NCBI RefSeq assembly: GCF_000219215.1
Contig: NC_015726.1
Coordinates: forward strand, 2,976,001 to 3,040,000
From: Cupriavidus necator N-1
GTDB taxonomy: Bacteria; Pseudomonadota; Gammaproteobacteria; Burkholderiales; Burkholderiaceae
Reading direction: 5' to 3'
Length of the DNA stretch: 64,000 nucleotides
The translations under genes and the position numbers were made by a program. The notes below the pieces were generated by a model. That model searched no databases, had not been told where the DNA came from, and saw only the letters and a list, made by a program, of their open reading frames with translations. Positions 1 through 8,982 of the stretch are shown here, piece by piece. Within the stretch, counting starts at the first letter, position 1, and every line of letters starts with the position of its first letter.

Positions 1-328
1 GCGGCGTGATGCCGCGCTCGGCCAGGGCGGCGACGCTGGCCGGCCCGACCACCGCCAGCGGCACCTGCGCCGGCCATTGGGCCACGGACGCGCCCTGCAC
101 GCCGGCCAGCGCGTCGAGCGCGTAGGTAATGGCATTGGGACTGACAAAGACCACCAGCGCAAAGGTGTCCAGCCGCGCCAGTGCCGCGCGCAGCGGCGCG
201 TCGTCAGCGGCCGGGCCGATGGCCAGCAAGGGAAAGCTGAGTACGTCCAGGCCCGCGGCCTGCAGCGCCTCGGTCAGTTGCCGGGACTGCCCGGCGGGTC
301 GTGTGACAACGACGGTCGGGCTGGGCAT
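1..328 (-). CDS. hemD: Uroporphyrinogen-III synthase, N-terminal part (cut by window edge)
   Basis: Cyclises and inverts ring D of hydroxymethylbilane to give uroporphyrinogen III in haem, sirohaem and cobalamin synthesis. About 109 residues are visible, starting MPSPTVVVTRPAGQ, the usual start of HemD with its VTRP motif, followed by an alternating alpha/beta pattern and a stretch reading FVSPNAI, a typical HemD element. The ATG lies 9 bases downstream of the hemC stop codon, so hemC and hemD are almost certainly co-transcribed. The C-terminal part lies beyond the left edge. The family is poorly conserved, so position after hemC is part of the argument. Confidence 0.88.
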   Translation of the reverse strand, partial: MPSPTVVVTRPAGQSRQLTEALQAAGLDVLSFPLLAIGPAADDAPLRAALARLDTFALVVFVSPNAITYALDALAGVQGASVAQWPAQVPLAVVGPASVAALAERGITP

Positions 329-337
329 GGGGCAGCC

Positions 338-1351
338 TCAGGCAGGAGCTTGGGAGCCGGCGGGATCGCCAGAATCGGCCAGTGCCGCGAGGATGGCTTC
401 GGCACCCTGCGCCAGCAGGTCGCGCGCGCAGGCCTGGCCCAGCGCTTCGGCGGCGGCCAGGTCAGCAGCCGGTCCGGACGCGGCAGCGCGGATGGCGCGC
501 GTGCCATCGGGCAAGGCGACAAAGGCGTCCAGCCTCAACTGATCGCCTTCCCAGCGCGCATGGGCGGCCAGCGGCACCTGGCACGAGCCGCCCAGCATGC
601 GCGACACGGCGCGCTCGGCGGTCACGGCCAGCGCCGTCGGCTGGTGGTTCAGGGTTGCCAGCCATTGCGCCAGTTCAGGGCGGTTCGCCGGGATCTCGAT
701 GCCGAGGGCGCCCTGGCCTGCGGCCGGCAGCGACACCTCGATCGGGATCAGCGCGCGGATTCGCTCGCCCAGGCCCAGGCGCTTGAGGCCGGCGGCGGCC
801 AGGATGATGGCGCCGTATTCGCCGCGATCCAGCTTGCCCAGCCGCGTGTCCAGGTTCCCGCGCAGCGGCTTGATCACCAGTTGCGGGTAGCGGCTGCGCA
901 GCGCGGCTTCACGGCGCAGGCTGGAGGTGCCGACCACGGTGCCGGCCGGCATCTCGTCCAGCGAGGCGTAGGCGGAAGACACCAGCGCGTCGCGCGGATC
1001 CTCGCGTTCCATCACCGCGGTCAGGGCGAAGCCTTCGGGCAACTCCATCGGCACATCCTTGAGCGAATGCACCGCCAGGTCTGCCCGGCCTTCGTCCATC
1101 GCGAACTCCAGTTCTTTGACAAACAAACCCTTGCCGCCGACTTTGGACAGCGTACGGTCTAGAATCTGGTCTCCGCGCGTCGTCATGCCAAGAATGGACA
1201 CGTCGCACGCGGGATAGTATTGTTGCAACGCAGCACGCACATGTTCTGCCTGCCACAGGGCCAGACGGCTCTCTCGGGAGGCAATGACGAGCTTTTGCGG
1301 AAGATTGCGAGACACGACAGCGGTAGAGGAAGACAGGGTGGCAGACGACAT
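338..1351 (-). CDS. hemC: Hydroxymethylbilane synthase (porphobilinogen deaminase)
   Basis: Joins four porphobilinogen units into hydroxymethylbilane, the step before HemD. The 337-residue product has the family landmarks: [16 protein letters not shown] near the N-terminus, GLFVKELE (about 76-83), the catalytic Asp in [11 protein letters not shown] (about 95-105), and the dipyrromethane-cofactor Cys at about 257 in GGSCQVP. The frame is open further upstream to 1393, but the ATG at 1351 gives MSSATLSS, closer to the family's usual length, and was chosen for that reason. It is divergent from ppc across a 77-base gap that must hold both promoters. Confidence 0.96.
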   Translation of the reverse strand: MSSATLSSSTAVVSRNLPQKLVIASRESRLALWQAEHVRAALQQYYPACDVSILGMTTRGDQILDRTLSKVGGKGLFVKELEFAMDEGRADLAVHSLKDVPMELPEGFALTAVMEREDPRDALVSSAYASLDEMPAGTVVGTSSLRREAALRSRYPQLVIKPLRGNLDTRLGKLDRGEYGAIILAAAGLKRLGLGERIRALIPIEVSLPAAGQGALGIEIPANRPELAQWLATLNHQPTALAVTAERAVSRMLGGSCQVPLAAHARWEGDQLRLDAFVALPDGTRAIRAAASGPAADLAAAEALGQACARDLLAQGAEAILAALADSGDPAGSQAPA

Positions 1352-1428
1352 GCGCCAATGGTAGCACGCGCCCCAATAGCCCCTCCGCACCAATAGATAA
1401 GCTTAGAGAAGCAGAACGAGGAGATTGC

Positions 1429-4400
1429 ATGACGCAGCATGCTGCGCGCCCCCACGGCCGGCGGACCGCCCCGGCTGCGAAAGACCAAAGCCCTGCCCTC
1501 GGCGCCGGCCAAGGTGACGCAAACGGCGCATCCACCACCGAATCGAAACGCCCCGCCACCCGCAGCGGGACCAAACGTTCCCCCAAGCCCAAGCTTTCCA
1601 TCGTGTCGAGCAACGGAACCGCCATCGCCCCCACCGCCCGCCGCACCGCCGACAAGGACGTGCCGCTGCGCGAGGACATCCGCTTCCTGGGCCGCCTGCT
1701 GGGCGAATGCCTGCGCGAACAGGAAGGCGACGCAGCCTTCGAGGTGGTCGAAACCATCCGCCAGACCGCGGTGCGCTTCCGCCGCGAGAACGACCGCGCC
1801 GCCGGCGCGGAGCTGGACCGCCTGCTCAAGCGCCTGTCGCGCGACCAGACCAACCAGGTCGTGCGCGCGTTCAGCTATTTCTCGCACCTGGCCAATATCG
1901 CCGAGGACCAGCACCACAACCGCCGCCGCCGCGTGCACGCGCTGGCCGGCTCGCCGCCGCAGGCGGGCAGCCTGGCCCACGCGCTGGAGGCGATCGACGC
2001 TGCCGGCGTGACCGGCAAGCAGCTGCGCAAGTTCCTGGACGAGGCCCTGATCGTGCCGGTGCTGACCGCGCACCCGACCGAAGTCCAGCGCAAGAGTATT
2101 CTCGACGCCGAGCGCGAGATCGCCCGCCTGCTGGCCGAGCGCGACCTGCCGATGACCGCGCGCGAGCGCGAGCACAACACCGCGCAGCTGCGCGCCAAGG
2201 TCACCACGCTGTGGCAGACCCGCATGCTGCGCGATTCGCGCCTGACGGTGGCCGACGAAATCGAAAATGCGCTGTCGTACTACCGCACCTGCTTCCTGCG
2301 CGGCATTCCGCAGCTGATGAGCGAACTGGAAGAAGACATCGCCGCGGTGTTCCCGGCCACGCGCAAGCGCAAGGGCACCCCCGGCGCACAGCCGGCGCCG
2401 CTGGCGCCGTTCCTGCAGATGGGCTCCTGGATCGGCGGCGACCGCGACGGTAACCCCAACGTCACCGCCGAGACGCTGGAGCACGCCGCCAGCCAGCAGG
2501 GGCAGATGATCATCGACTGGTACCTGGACGAAGTCCATGCGCTGGGCGCGGAGCTGTCGATGTCCACGCTGATGGTCGACGCCAGCCCGGAACTGCTGGC
2601 GCTGGCCGAGCGCTCGCCCGACCACTCCGAGCATCGCGCCGACGAGCCCTACCGCCGTGCGCTGATCGGCATCTACGCGCGCCTGGCCGCAACCAGCAAG
2701 GCGCTGACCGGCCACGCCGTGCCGCGCCGCCCGGTGGCGCCGGCCGAGCCCTATGACAGTGCCGAGGCCTTTGCCGCCGACGTGCAGGTGGTGGTCGACT
2801 CGCTGCGCGCCAACCATGGCCAGGCGCTGGCCAATGGCCGCATCGACGCGCTGGCGCGCGCCATCGGCGTGTTCGGCTTCCACCTGGCATCGGTCGACAT
2901 GCGCCAGGTCTCGGACGTGCACGAGGCGGTCATCGCCGAGCTGTTCGCCGCCGCCGGCATCGCCCCCGACTACGCCGCCCTGCCCGAGGCGCGCAAGCTG
3001 GAACTGCTGCTGGCCGAGCTGCGCCAGCCGCGCCTGCTGACGCTGCCGTGGCATGAGTACTCTGAGCAGACCCGCAAGGAACTGGCGATCTTCGCCGCCG
3101 CGCGCGAGCTGCGCGCGCGCTATGGCAAGCGCATTGCGCGCAACTACATCATCTCGCACACTGAGACGCTGTCGGACCTGGTCGAAGTGATGCTGCTGCA
3201 GAAGGAATCCGGCATGCTGCAGGGCACGCTGGGCAGCAAGACCGACCCGGCGCGCATGGAGCTGATGGTGATCCCGCTGTTCGAGACCATCGAGGACTTG
3301 CGCAACGCCGCCGGCATCATGCAGTCGCTGCTGGACCTGCCGGGCTTCGATTCGGTGATCGCGCACCATGGCGTCGAGCAGGAAGTGATGCTCGGCTACT
3401 CGGACTCGAACAAGGACGGCGGCTTCCTGACCTCCACCTGGGAGCTGTACAAGGCCGAGCTGGCGCTGGTGCAGCTGTTCGAGCAGCGCCAGGTCAAGCT
3501 GCGCCTGTTCCACGGCCGCGGCGGCACCGTCGGCCGCGGCGGCGGCCCGACCTACCAGGCCATCCTGTCGCAGCCGCCGGGCACGGTGAACGGCCAGATC
3601 CGGCTGACCGAGCAGGGCGAGATCATCAACAGCAAGTTCGCCAACGCCGAGATCGGCCGGCGCAACCTGGAGACGGTGGTTGCGGCCACGCTTGAAGCCT
3701 CGCTGCTGCCGCAGCAGAATGCGCCCAGGGAGCTGGACACCTTCGAGGCCGTCATGCAGCAGCTGTCGGACCGCGCCTTCACCGCCTACCGCGACCTGGT
3801 CTACGAGACCCCGGGCTTCAAGGACTACTTCTTCGCCACCACGCCGATCACCGAGATCGCCGACCTGAACCTGGGTTCGCGCCCGGCCTCGCGCAAGCTG
3901 ATGGACAAGAAGAACCGCCGCATCGAAGACCTGCGCGCAATCCCGTGGGGCTTCTCGTGGGGCCAGTGCCGACTGCTGCTGCCGGGCTGGTACGGCTTCG
4001 GCAGCGCGGTCAAGTCGCTGCTGGACACTGCGCCGGACGACAAGGCGCGCAAGCTGGCCGTGACCACGCTGCGCCGCATGGTCAAGACCTGGCCGTTCTT
4101 CTCGACGCTGCTGTCCAACATGGACATGGTGCTGGCCAAGACCGACCTGGCCGTGGCCTCGCGCTACGCCCAGCTGTGCGACGACGCGGCCCTGCGCCGC
4201 ACCGTGTTCAACCGCATCAGCAAGGAATGGCACCTGACCTGCGAGATGCTGACACTGGTCACCGGCCACCAGGAACGGCTGGCGGACAACCCGCTGCTGG
4301 CGCGCTCGATCAAGAACCGCTTTGCCTACCTCGACCCGCTGAACCACTTGCAGGTCGAGCTGCTCAAGCGTTTCCGCTCGGGCAAGGATGGCGATGACAT

Positions 4401-4467
4401 CCGGGTGCGGCGCGGCATCCACCTGACCATCAACGGGGTCGCGGCGGGCCTGCGCAATACGGGCTGA
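1429..4467 (+). CDS. ppc: Phosphoenolpyruvate carboxylase
   Basis: Carboxylates phosphoenolpyruvate with bicarbonate to oxaloacetate, refilling the TCA cycle. The 1012-residue product carries both signature regions: [13 protein letters not shown] with the catalytic His at about 215, and the Gly-rich loop [14 protein letters not shown] in the middle third; it ends RNTG as bacterial PEPCs do. It is longer than the roughly 880-residue enteric enzyme, mainly through a basic, low-complexity N-terminal stretch of about 75 residues rich in Ala, Pro and Thr. A GAGGAG ribosome-binding site sits just ahead of the ATG. A strong hairpin without a T-tract follows the stop. Confidence 0.97.
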   Translation: MTQHAARPHGRRTAPAAKDQSPALGAGQGDANGASTTESKRPATRSGTKRSPKPKLSIVSSNGTAIAPTARRTADKDVPLREDIRFLGRLLGECLREQEGDAAFEVVETIRQTAVRFRRENDRAAGAELDRLLKRLSRDQTNQVVRAFSYFSHLANIAEDQHHNRRRRVHALAGSPPQAGSLAHALEAIDAAGVTGKQLRKFLDEALIVPVLTAHPTEVQRKSILDAEREIARLLAERDLPMTAREREHNTAQLRAKVTTLWQTRMLRDSRLTVADEIENALSYYRTCFLRGIPQLMSELEEDIAAVFPATRKRKGTPGAQPAPLAPFLQMGSWIGGDRDGNPNVTAETLEHAASQQGQMIIDWYLDEVHALGAELSMSTLMVDASPELLALAERSPDHSEHRADEPYRRALIGIYARLAATSKALTGHAVPRRPVAPAEPYDSAEAFAADVQVVVDSLRANHGQALANGRIDALARAIGVFGFHLASVDMRQVSDVHEAVIAELFAAAGIAPDYAALPEARKLELLLAELRQPRLLTLPWHEYSEQTRKELAIFAAARELRARYGKRIARNYIISHTETLSDLVEVMLLQKESGMLQGTLGSKTDPARMELMVIPLFETIEDLRNAAGIMQSLLDLPGFDSVIAHHGVEQEVMLGYSDSNKDGGFLTSTWELYKAELALVQLFEQRQVKLRLFHGRGGTVGRGGGPTYQAILSQPPGTVNGQIRLTEQGEIINSKFANAEIGRRNLETVVAATLEASLLPQQNAPRELDTFEAVMQQLSDRAFTAYRDLVYETPGFKDYFFATTPITEIADLNLGSRPASRKLMDKKNRRIEDLRAIPWGFSWGQCRLLLPGWYGFGSAVKSLLDTAPDDKARKLAVTTLRRMVKTWPFFSTLLSNMDMVLAKTDLAVASRYAQLCDDAALRRTVFNRISKEWHLTCEMLTLVTGHQERLADNPLLARSIKNRFAYLDPLNHLQVELLKRFRSGKDGDDIRVRRGIHLTINGVAAGLRNTG

Positions 4468-4491
4468 TTGGCGTCAGAGTGCTGCCGGTTT

Positions 4492-4523
4492 GCGCCCCTC
4501 TCCCGCGTGCGGCAGAGGGGCGC
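4492..4523 (+). terminator. Hairpin between convergent ppc and ferritin-like gene
   Basis: A perfect 10-base inverted repeat, GCGCCCCTCT (4492-4501) and AGAGGGGCGC (4514-4523), lies 24 bases after the ppc stop in the gap between two convergent genes. No T-tract follows at once, so it may be a weak or factor-assisted terminator, or a copy of a dispersed intergenic palindrome. It shares the 12-mer CCCCTCTCCCGC with a second hairpin at 29886-29909. Confidence 0.5.
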
Positions 4524-4569
4524 GTCCACATCGGGCGACAGCTTTTTCAAATGGCGCCAGTCTGACCCC

Positions 4570-5196
4570 TCACCCCACAAACGCCCCCGGCACCGGATCT
4601 TCACCCAGCGCGTGCAGCAGCACCGCCCAGTGCATCGCCTCGTCCCCGAGGATGCTGCCGGCGGCGCGGGTCAGTTCACGGTTGTGGAAGTTCGGCAGCA
4701 CGCCCAGGTAGGCGGCGGTGGCGCCCTTCTCCAGTCCCGCGGCAAAACGCAGCACATCGGCCTGGGTCTTCAGCTTTTCAGTCGGGAAGGTGTATTCCGA
4801 CGCCTTCTTCGCCACCACCGGCGTGCCGCCCAGCTTCGACACTGTCCCGGCCAGCACCTGCGCGTGCGCCTTGTGGTGGTCCTGGAACTTGACCGCGGTG
4901 GCAAGCACCGGCTTTTGCAGCAGGCCGCTTTCCGCGCCGACCTGGTAGGCGGCGATCGCCTGGTATTCCAGCCCCAGCGCGGTGTTCAGGATATTGATGT
5001 CGTCCCTGGTGCTGCCCGATTGGGTCTGCGCCCAGGCCGGCATGGACTCGCCAAGGCTGATGACGGCCAGCGAGCCCAGCGCGAACAGCCCCGGCGCCTT
5101 GAGCAGCCCGCGGCGGCGCGCATCGGGCGCGGTCACAATGCGGTCACGGGAATCGGTCGGATCTGCCGTGGCGGCAGTCGTGCGCATGCGTTCCAT
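4570..5196 (-). CDS. Exported ferritin-like domain protein
   Basis: A 208-residue protein starting MERMRTTAATADP. Residues about 27-56 form an arginine-led signal sequence (RRRGLLKAPG, a hydrophobic run, then AWAQ), Tat- or Sec-like, so the protein is probably periplasmic. The rest is a four-helix ferritin-like domain (DUF4439/Ferritin_2 type) with paired helices around GLEYQAIAAYQ and LEKGATAAYLG and His/Glu positions suited to a di-metal site. The start was chosen because AGGAG precedes this ATG; an upstream in-frame start has no such site. It is divergent from an ECF sigma gene, suggesting it belongs to that regulon. The substrate or metal is unknown. Confidence 0.8.
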   Translation of the reverse strand: MERMRTTAATADPTDSRDRIVTAPDARRRGLLKAPGLFALGSLAVISLGESMPAWAQTQSGSTRDDINILNTALGLEYQAIAAYQVGAESGLLQKPVLATAVKFQDHHKAHAQVLAGTVSKLGGTPVVAKKASEYTFPTEKLKTQADVLRFAAGLEKGATAAYLGVLPNFHNRELTRAAGSILGDEAMHWAVLLHALGEDPVPGAFVG

Positions 5197-5306
5197 GGTG
5201 TTCTCCTGTGTGGGATCAACGGCGCCGCGGCCCGCAGCCCGGGGCCGCCATCGTGCGCCTGCCACCTGATACGCACGCCGGGGCCAATCGGATGCAAGGT
5301 CGTGCC

Positions 5307-5312
5307 TATAAT
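5307..5312 (+). promoter_or_regulatory. Candidate -10 box for the ECF sigma operon
   Basis: A perfect TATAAT lies 30 bases ahead of the sigma-factor GTG start. The -35 region at 17-base spacing (CCAATC) is a poor match, so this is either a housekeeping promoter with a weak -35 or a chance match. The divergent ferritin-like gene must have its promoter in the same 145-base gap. Confidence 0.35.
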
Positions 5313-5341
5313 CCGGCAACACCCTTTCGCGAGACGCCCCG

Positions 5342-5953
5342 GTGCCCCCTTCTCCGGTGTCCCCTTCCACCGAAACCTACGCCGCGCCGCCCGGCGCCGA
5401 GCGCCTTGCGGCCCTGCTCCAGGCCGTGGCCATCGGCGAGCGGCAGGCGCTGCGCGGCCTCTATGACCTCACCGCGACGAAACTGTTTGGCCTTGCGCTG
5501 CGTATCACTGGCAGGCGCGATTGGGCGGAGGATGTCGTGCAGGAAAGCTTTGTCAGCATCTGGCACCACGCCGGCGACTACCGGCCGCACCTGGCCGCGC
5601 CGATGACCTGGATGACCGCGATCGTGCGCAACCGCGCGCTGGACTGCCTGCGCCGGGCAACCGCGGCACGCGTCGGGCAGACGGTCGAGCTTGACGAAGA
5701 CCTGGGCGAATGGCTGGCCGACGACGCGGCCGGCCCCGCGGAACTGGCCGATGCCAGCCAGCAGGCACGCGCGCTCAACCGCTGCCTACAGCGCCTCGAG
5801 CAGCCGCAGCGCCAGGCCATCATGCTGGCCTACCTGCAGGACCTGAGCCACGCCGAGCTGGCTGCCCGGCTGCGCGCGCCGCTGGGGACGGTCAAGTCCT
5901 GGATCCGGCGCGGCCTGGAACGGCTGCGCAGCTGCATGGAGGGCGCGGCATGA
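5342..5953 (+). CDS. ECF RNA polymerase sigma factor
   Basis: A 203-residue extracytoplasmic-function sigma factor. Region 2 spans about 30-100 with the core-binding/-10 recognition helix DWAEDVVQESFVSIWHHA; region 4 spans about 140-195 with the helix-turn-helix LSHAELAARLRAPLGTVKSW. The start is GTG; a second in-frame GTG lies 15 bases on, so the exact N-terminus is uncertain. The stop overlaps the start of the next gene (ATGA), an anti-sigma factor, so the two are translationally coupled. The SigK/RskA-type pairing is inferred from the partner. The obvious candidate target is the divergent ferritin-like gene. Confidence 0.92.
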   Translation: MPPSPVSPSTETYAAPPGAERLAALLQAVAIGERQALRGLYDLTATKLFGLALRITGRRDWAEDVVQESFVSIWHHAGDYRPHLAAPMTWMTAIVRNRALDCLRRATAARVGQTVELDEDLGEWLADDAAGPAELADASQQARALNRCLQRLEQPQRQAIMLAYLQDLSHAELAARLRAPLGTVKSWIRRGLERLRSCMEGAA

Positions 5954-6702
5954 AGCTGGCCAGCCATCCCGACCTGCTCGACCGCATCGCCGCGCAGTAC
6001 GCGCTGGGGGTGCTGCGCGGCGGCGCACGGCGCCGCCTGGAACAACTCGCGCGCGAAGAGCCCGCGGTGCGCGCCGCGATCCACCGCTGGCAGGCGCGGC
6101 TGGCGGGCGTGGCTGAGTTGCAGGCGGCCGCCGAGCCGGTCGACAAGGTGTGGTGTGGGATCGAGGATCGCCTCGGCTGGAAGGTGGCTGATCCGGCCAG
6201 TCGGCCGACGCACTCGGCCCGTGACACCCGTCCCGCGGACGGCTGGTGGCAGCGCCTGTGGTCGGCCCCGGTCTTCTGGCGTGGCGCCGCGGCGGCAATG
6301 GCCATGGTGGCGGTGCTGGCCGTCGGCATCGGCATCCAGCTGGCCCGGCAGGATCAGACGGCGCCGGCCGAGGTCGTCGCCGTGCTGAACGACGACCGTG
6401 CCCAGCCTGCGATGCTGGTGTCGTGGGATGCCGGCGCACGCAGCCTGATCGTGCGCCGCCTGGATCACCTGGCCCTGAGCGACCAGCAGGTACTGCAGCT
6501 GTGGGCGCTGCCTGCGGGCAGCAAGCCGCAGTCGCTGGGCGTGATCGGCCGGGCACCCGAAGCCCGGCTGGCGCTGGCGCGGTTGCCCGCGGCGGTGCCC
6601 GCGCTGGCGGTCAGCATCGAGCCGCCGGGCGGCTCGCCCAATGCCGATGGGCCAAGCGGCCCGGTGGTGTTCAAGGGGCCGGTGATCCACAGCCGGCTCT
6701 GA
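5950..6702 (+). CDS. RskA-type membrane anti-sigma factor
   Basis: A 250-residue protein with a cytoplasmic N-terminal domain (about 1-100, starting [22 protein letters not shown]), one transmembrane helix (about 110-132) and a periplasmic RskA-like C-terminal domain containing [19 protein letters not shown]. No HxxxCxxC zinc motif is seen in the N-terminal domain, as expected for RskA/SigK-type rather than zinc anti-sigma proteins. The start codon overlaps the sigma stop. The likely role is to hold the cognate sigma factor at the membrane until a signal triggers release; the signal is unknown. Confidence 0.88.
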   Translation: MKLASHPDLLDRIAAQYALGVLRGGARRRLEQLAREEPAVRAAIHRWQARLAGVAELQAAAEPVDKVWCGIEDRLGWKVADPASRPTHSARDTRPADGWWQRLWSAPVFWRGAAAAMAMVAVLAVGIGIQLARQDQTAPAEVVAVLNDDRAQPAMLVSWDAGARSLIVRRLDHLALSDQQVLQLWALPAGSKPQSLGVIGRAPEARLALARLPAAVPALAVSIEPPGGSPNADGPSGPVVFKGPVIHSRL

Positions 6703-6751
6703 TGATCGGCGCTGCCGTGCCGGCCAGCGCCGCCAGCGGGCCGGCGGGCGA

Positions 6752-6757
6752 TATAAT
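6752..6757 (+). promoter_or_regulatory. Candidate -10 box for argH
   Basis: A perfect TATAAT within GCGATATAATCGCCG lies 79 bases ahead of the argH ATG, in the 133-base gap after the anti-sigma gene. The -35 position is GC-rich and does not match the consensus, so the call rests on the -10 alone. Confidence 0.45.
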
Positions 6758-6835
6758 CGCCGTTTCCCAATTTCTCGCGCCCGCCGCCGTCCACACGCCG
6801 GCGCCTGCCCGCGCGAGCCACTGCAGCCGACGTCC

Positions 6836-8248
6836 ATGTCCACCTCCCAACTTGCCAAGAAAGGCGAAGCCTGGTCCGCCCGCTTCTCCGAACCGATGTC
6901 CGACCTGGTGAAGCGCTACACCGCCTCGGTGTTCTTCGACAAGCGCCTGGCCCTGTTCGACATCCAGGGCTCGCTGGCCCACGCGGCCATGCTGGCAAAG
7001 CAGGGCATCATCGCCGAGGCCGACCGCGCCGAGATCGAGCGCGGCATGGCGCAGATCAAGGCCGAAATCGAGGCCGGCGGCTTCGAGTGGAAGCTGGACC
7101 TGGAAGACGTCCACCTGAACATCGAGGCGCGCCTGACCGCGCTGGTGGGCGATGCCGGCAAGCGCCTGCACACCGGCCGCTCGCGCAATGACCAGGTCGC
7201 CACCGACATCCGCCTGTGGCTGCGCAGCGAGATCGACAACATCATCGTGCTGCTGGGCGCGCTGCGCGCCGCGCTGCTGGACCTGGCCGAACAGAACGCC
7301 GACACCATCCTGCCCGGCTTCACCCACCTGCAGGTGGCGCAGCCGGTGACCTTCGGTCACCACCTGCTGGCCTACAACGAGATGTTCACGCGCGACGCCG
7401 AGCGCATGGCCGACTGCCGCAAGCGCGTCAACCGCCTGCCGCTGGGCGCGGCTGCGCTGGCCGGCACCAGCTACCCGATCGACCGTGAGTTCGTGGCGCA
7501 GCAGCTGGGCTTCGACGGCGTGTGCCGCAACTCGCTGGACGCCGTGTCGGACCGCGACTTCGCCATTGAATTCTGCGCCGCCGCCGCGCTGGTGATGACG
7601 CACGTGTCGCGCTTCTCGGAGGAGCTGGTGTTGTGGATGAGTCCGCGCGTGGGCTTTATCGACATCGCCGACCGCTTCTGCACCGGCAGCTCGATCATGC
7701 CGCAGAAGAAGAACCCGGACGTGCCCGAACTGGCGCGTGGCAAGACCGGCCGCGTCAACGGCCACCTGATCGGCCTGCTGACGCTGATGAAGGGCCAGCC
7801 GCTGGCGTACAACAAGGACAACCAGGAAGACAAGGAGCCGCTGTTCGACACGGTCGATACCGTCGTGGACACGCTGCGCATCTTCGCCGACATGGTGCCG
7901 GGCATCACCGTCAAGCCCGAAGCGATGCGCGCCGCCGCGCTGCAGGGCTATGCCACTGCCACCGACCTGGCCGACTACCTGGTCAAGAAGGGCCTGCCCT
8001 TCCGCGACGCCCACGAAGCCGTGGCCCACGCGGTGCGCGCCTGCGACAGCCGCCAGTGCGACCTGGCCGACCTGACCGTGGCTGAGCTGCGCGAGGTCTC
8101 GGGCCTGGGCGACAAGGCCGCGCTGATCGGCGACGACGTGCACTCGGTGCTGACGCTGGAAGGCTCGGTCGCCGCGCGCGACCATATCGGCGGCACGGCG
8201 CCGGCGCAAGTGCGCGCCGCCATCGCGGCCGCACGCGCGGCGCTGTAA
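6836..8248 (+). CDS. argH: Argininosuccinate lyase
   Basis: Splits argininosuccinate into arginine and fumarate, the last step of arginine synthesis. The 470-residue product matches the family's usual length and has the fumarase/aspartase superfamily signature [12 protein letters not shown] (about 284-295), the mobile catalytic-Ser loop. It also has HTGRSRNDQ (about 112-120) and [10 protein letters not shown] with the catalytic His (about 161-170). It stands alone, with its own -10-like box upstream and a strong terminator downstream. Confidence 0.97.
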   Translation: MSTSQLAKKGEAWSARFSEPMSDLVKRYTASVFFDKRLALFDIQGSLAHAAMLAKQGIIAEADRAEIERGMAQIKAEIEAGGFEWKLDLEDVHLNIEARLTALVGDAGKRLHTGRSRNDQVATDIRLWLRSEIDNIIVLLGALRAALLDLAEQNADTILPGFTHLQVAQPVTFGHHLLAYNEMFTRDAERMADCRKRVNRLPLGAAALAGTSYPIDREFVAQQLGFDGVCRNSLDAVSDRDFAIEFCAAAALVMTHVSRFSEELVLWMSPRVGFIDIADRFCTGSSIMPQKKNPDVPELARGKTGRVNGHLIGLLTLMKGQPLAYNKDNQEDKEPLFDTVDTVVDTLRIFADMVPGITVKPEAMRAAALQGYATATDLADYLVKKGLPFRDAHEAVAHAVRACDSRQCDLADLTVAELREVSGLGDKAALIGDDVHSVLTLEGSVAARDHIGGTAPAQVRAAIAAARAAL

Positions 8249-8293
8249 TACCGGACCGTGCTGTAAGTTTCGCGTAAGTTTTACGCAAGAAGA

Positions 8294-8326
8294 AGCCACC
8301 GCGGCGCGAGCCCGGTGGCTTTTTTT
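8294..8326 (+). terminator. Rho-independent terminator after argH
   Basis: An 8-base stem, AGCCACCG (8294-8301) with CGGTGGCT (8313-8320), is followed by a run of Ts (8320-8326). It lies 45 bases after the argH stop and separates argH from the TRAP transporter genes. Confidence 0.88.
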
Positions 8327-8439
8327 GTTGATGTTCCCCATTCTGGCGCAATCTCGTCGCCCCCGTAGGTAGTAGCCCCTAGCGCCTGTAGATTTTGTTA
8401 CAGATAAACTAATCGCCGCAAAAACCGGGGAGACAACCC

Positions 8440-8982
8440 ATGTATTACTTGCTTGGTCTGTCACGACAGATCGACAGGTTGAATCAGCACACTGGCAGGC
8501 TTGCAAACATCATGATCCTGCTGTCGTGCCTGATCAGCGCAGGCAACGCCCTTCTGCGCTATGGCTTCAACTTGAGCGACAACTGGCCACTCGAACTGCA
8601 GTGGTACATGTTTGCCATTGCCGTGATGTTCGGCGCCTCCTACACCTTCCAGCGCAATGAGCACGTGCGCGTAGACCTGATCTACGGCAACGTCTCGGAA
8701 CGCGCGCAGCACTGGATCGACATCTTCGGCATCGTCGTGTTCCTGCTGCCGTCGTGCCTGCTGTTCACCTGGCTGTCGTGGGACTCGTTGTTCCTGCCCT
8801 CGTGGCGCATCCTCGAGCAATCGGGAAATTCCGGCGGCCTGCCGCGTTACCCGATCAAGCTGGTGGTGCCCATCGGCTTTGCCCTGCTGACGCTGCAGGG
8901 CGTGTCCGAACTGATCAAGCGCTTCGCCGCCCTCAAGGGCCTGGTGCGCATCGAATCCAAGTACGAGAGGCCGGTTCAATGA
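8440..8982 (+). CDS. TRAP transporter small permease (DctQ type)
   Basis: A 180-residue four-helix membrane protein. Hydrophobic segments lie at about 22-40, 52-72, 95-118 and 138-158, with the family's LQWYMFAIAVMFGASYTFQRNEHVRVDLIY stretch spread over the second helix and following loop. It is the small membrane subunit of a sodium- or proton-driven uptake system for organic acids. GGGGAGA precedes the ATG. The stop overlaps the start of the large permease gene (ATGA). It resembles the mannitol/chloroaromatic TRAP branch; the substrate is unknown. No periplasmic binding-protein gene lies beside it. Confidence 0.92.
   Translation: MYYLLGLSRQIDRLNQHTGRLANIMILLSCLISAGNALLRYGFNLSDNWPLELQWYMFAIAVMFGASYTFQRNEHVRVDLIYGNVSERAQHWIDIFGIVVFLLPSCLLFTWLSWDSLFLPSWRILEQSGNSGGLPRYPIKLVVPIGFALLTLQGVSELIKRFAALKGLVRIESKYERPVQ

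Noticed and set aside
1183..4422. Long minus-strand open frame opposite ppc, and similar frames opposite metG, tamA, tamB and the acyl-CoA carboxylase gene
   Set aside because: Same codon-bias artefact; the genes on the other strand have clear family motifs and ribosome-binding sites.
8368..8374. GGTAGTA motif ahead of the TRAP genes, repeated at 35340-35346 ahead of the IclR gene
   Set aside because: A 7-mer seen twice in 64 kb is expected by chance and the two genes have no known link.
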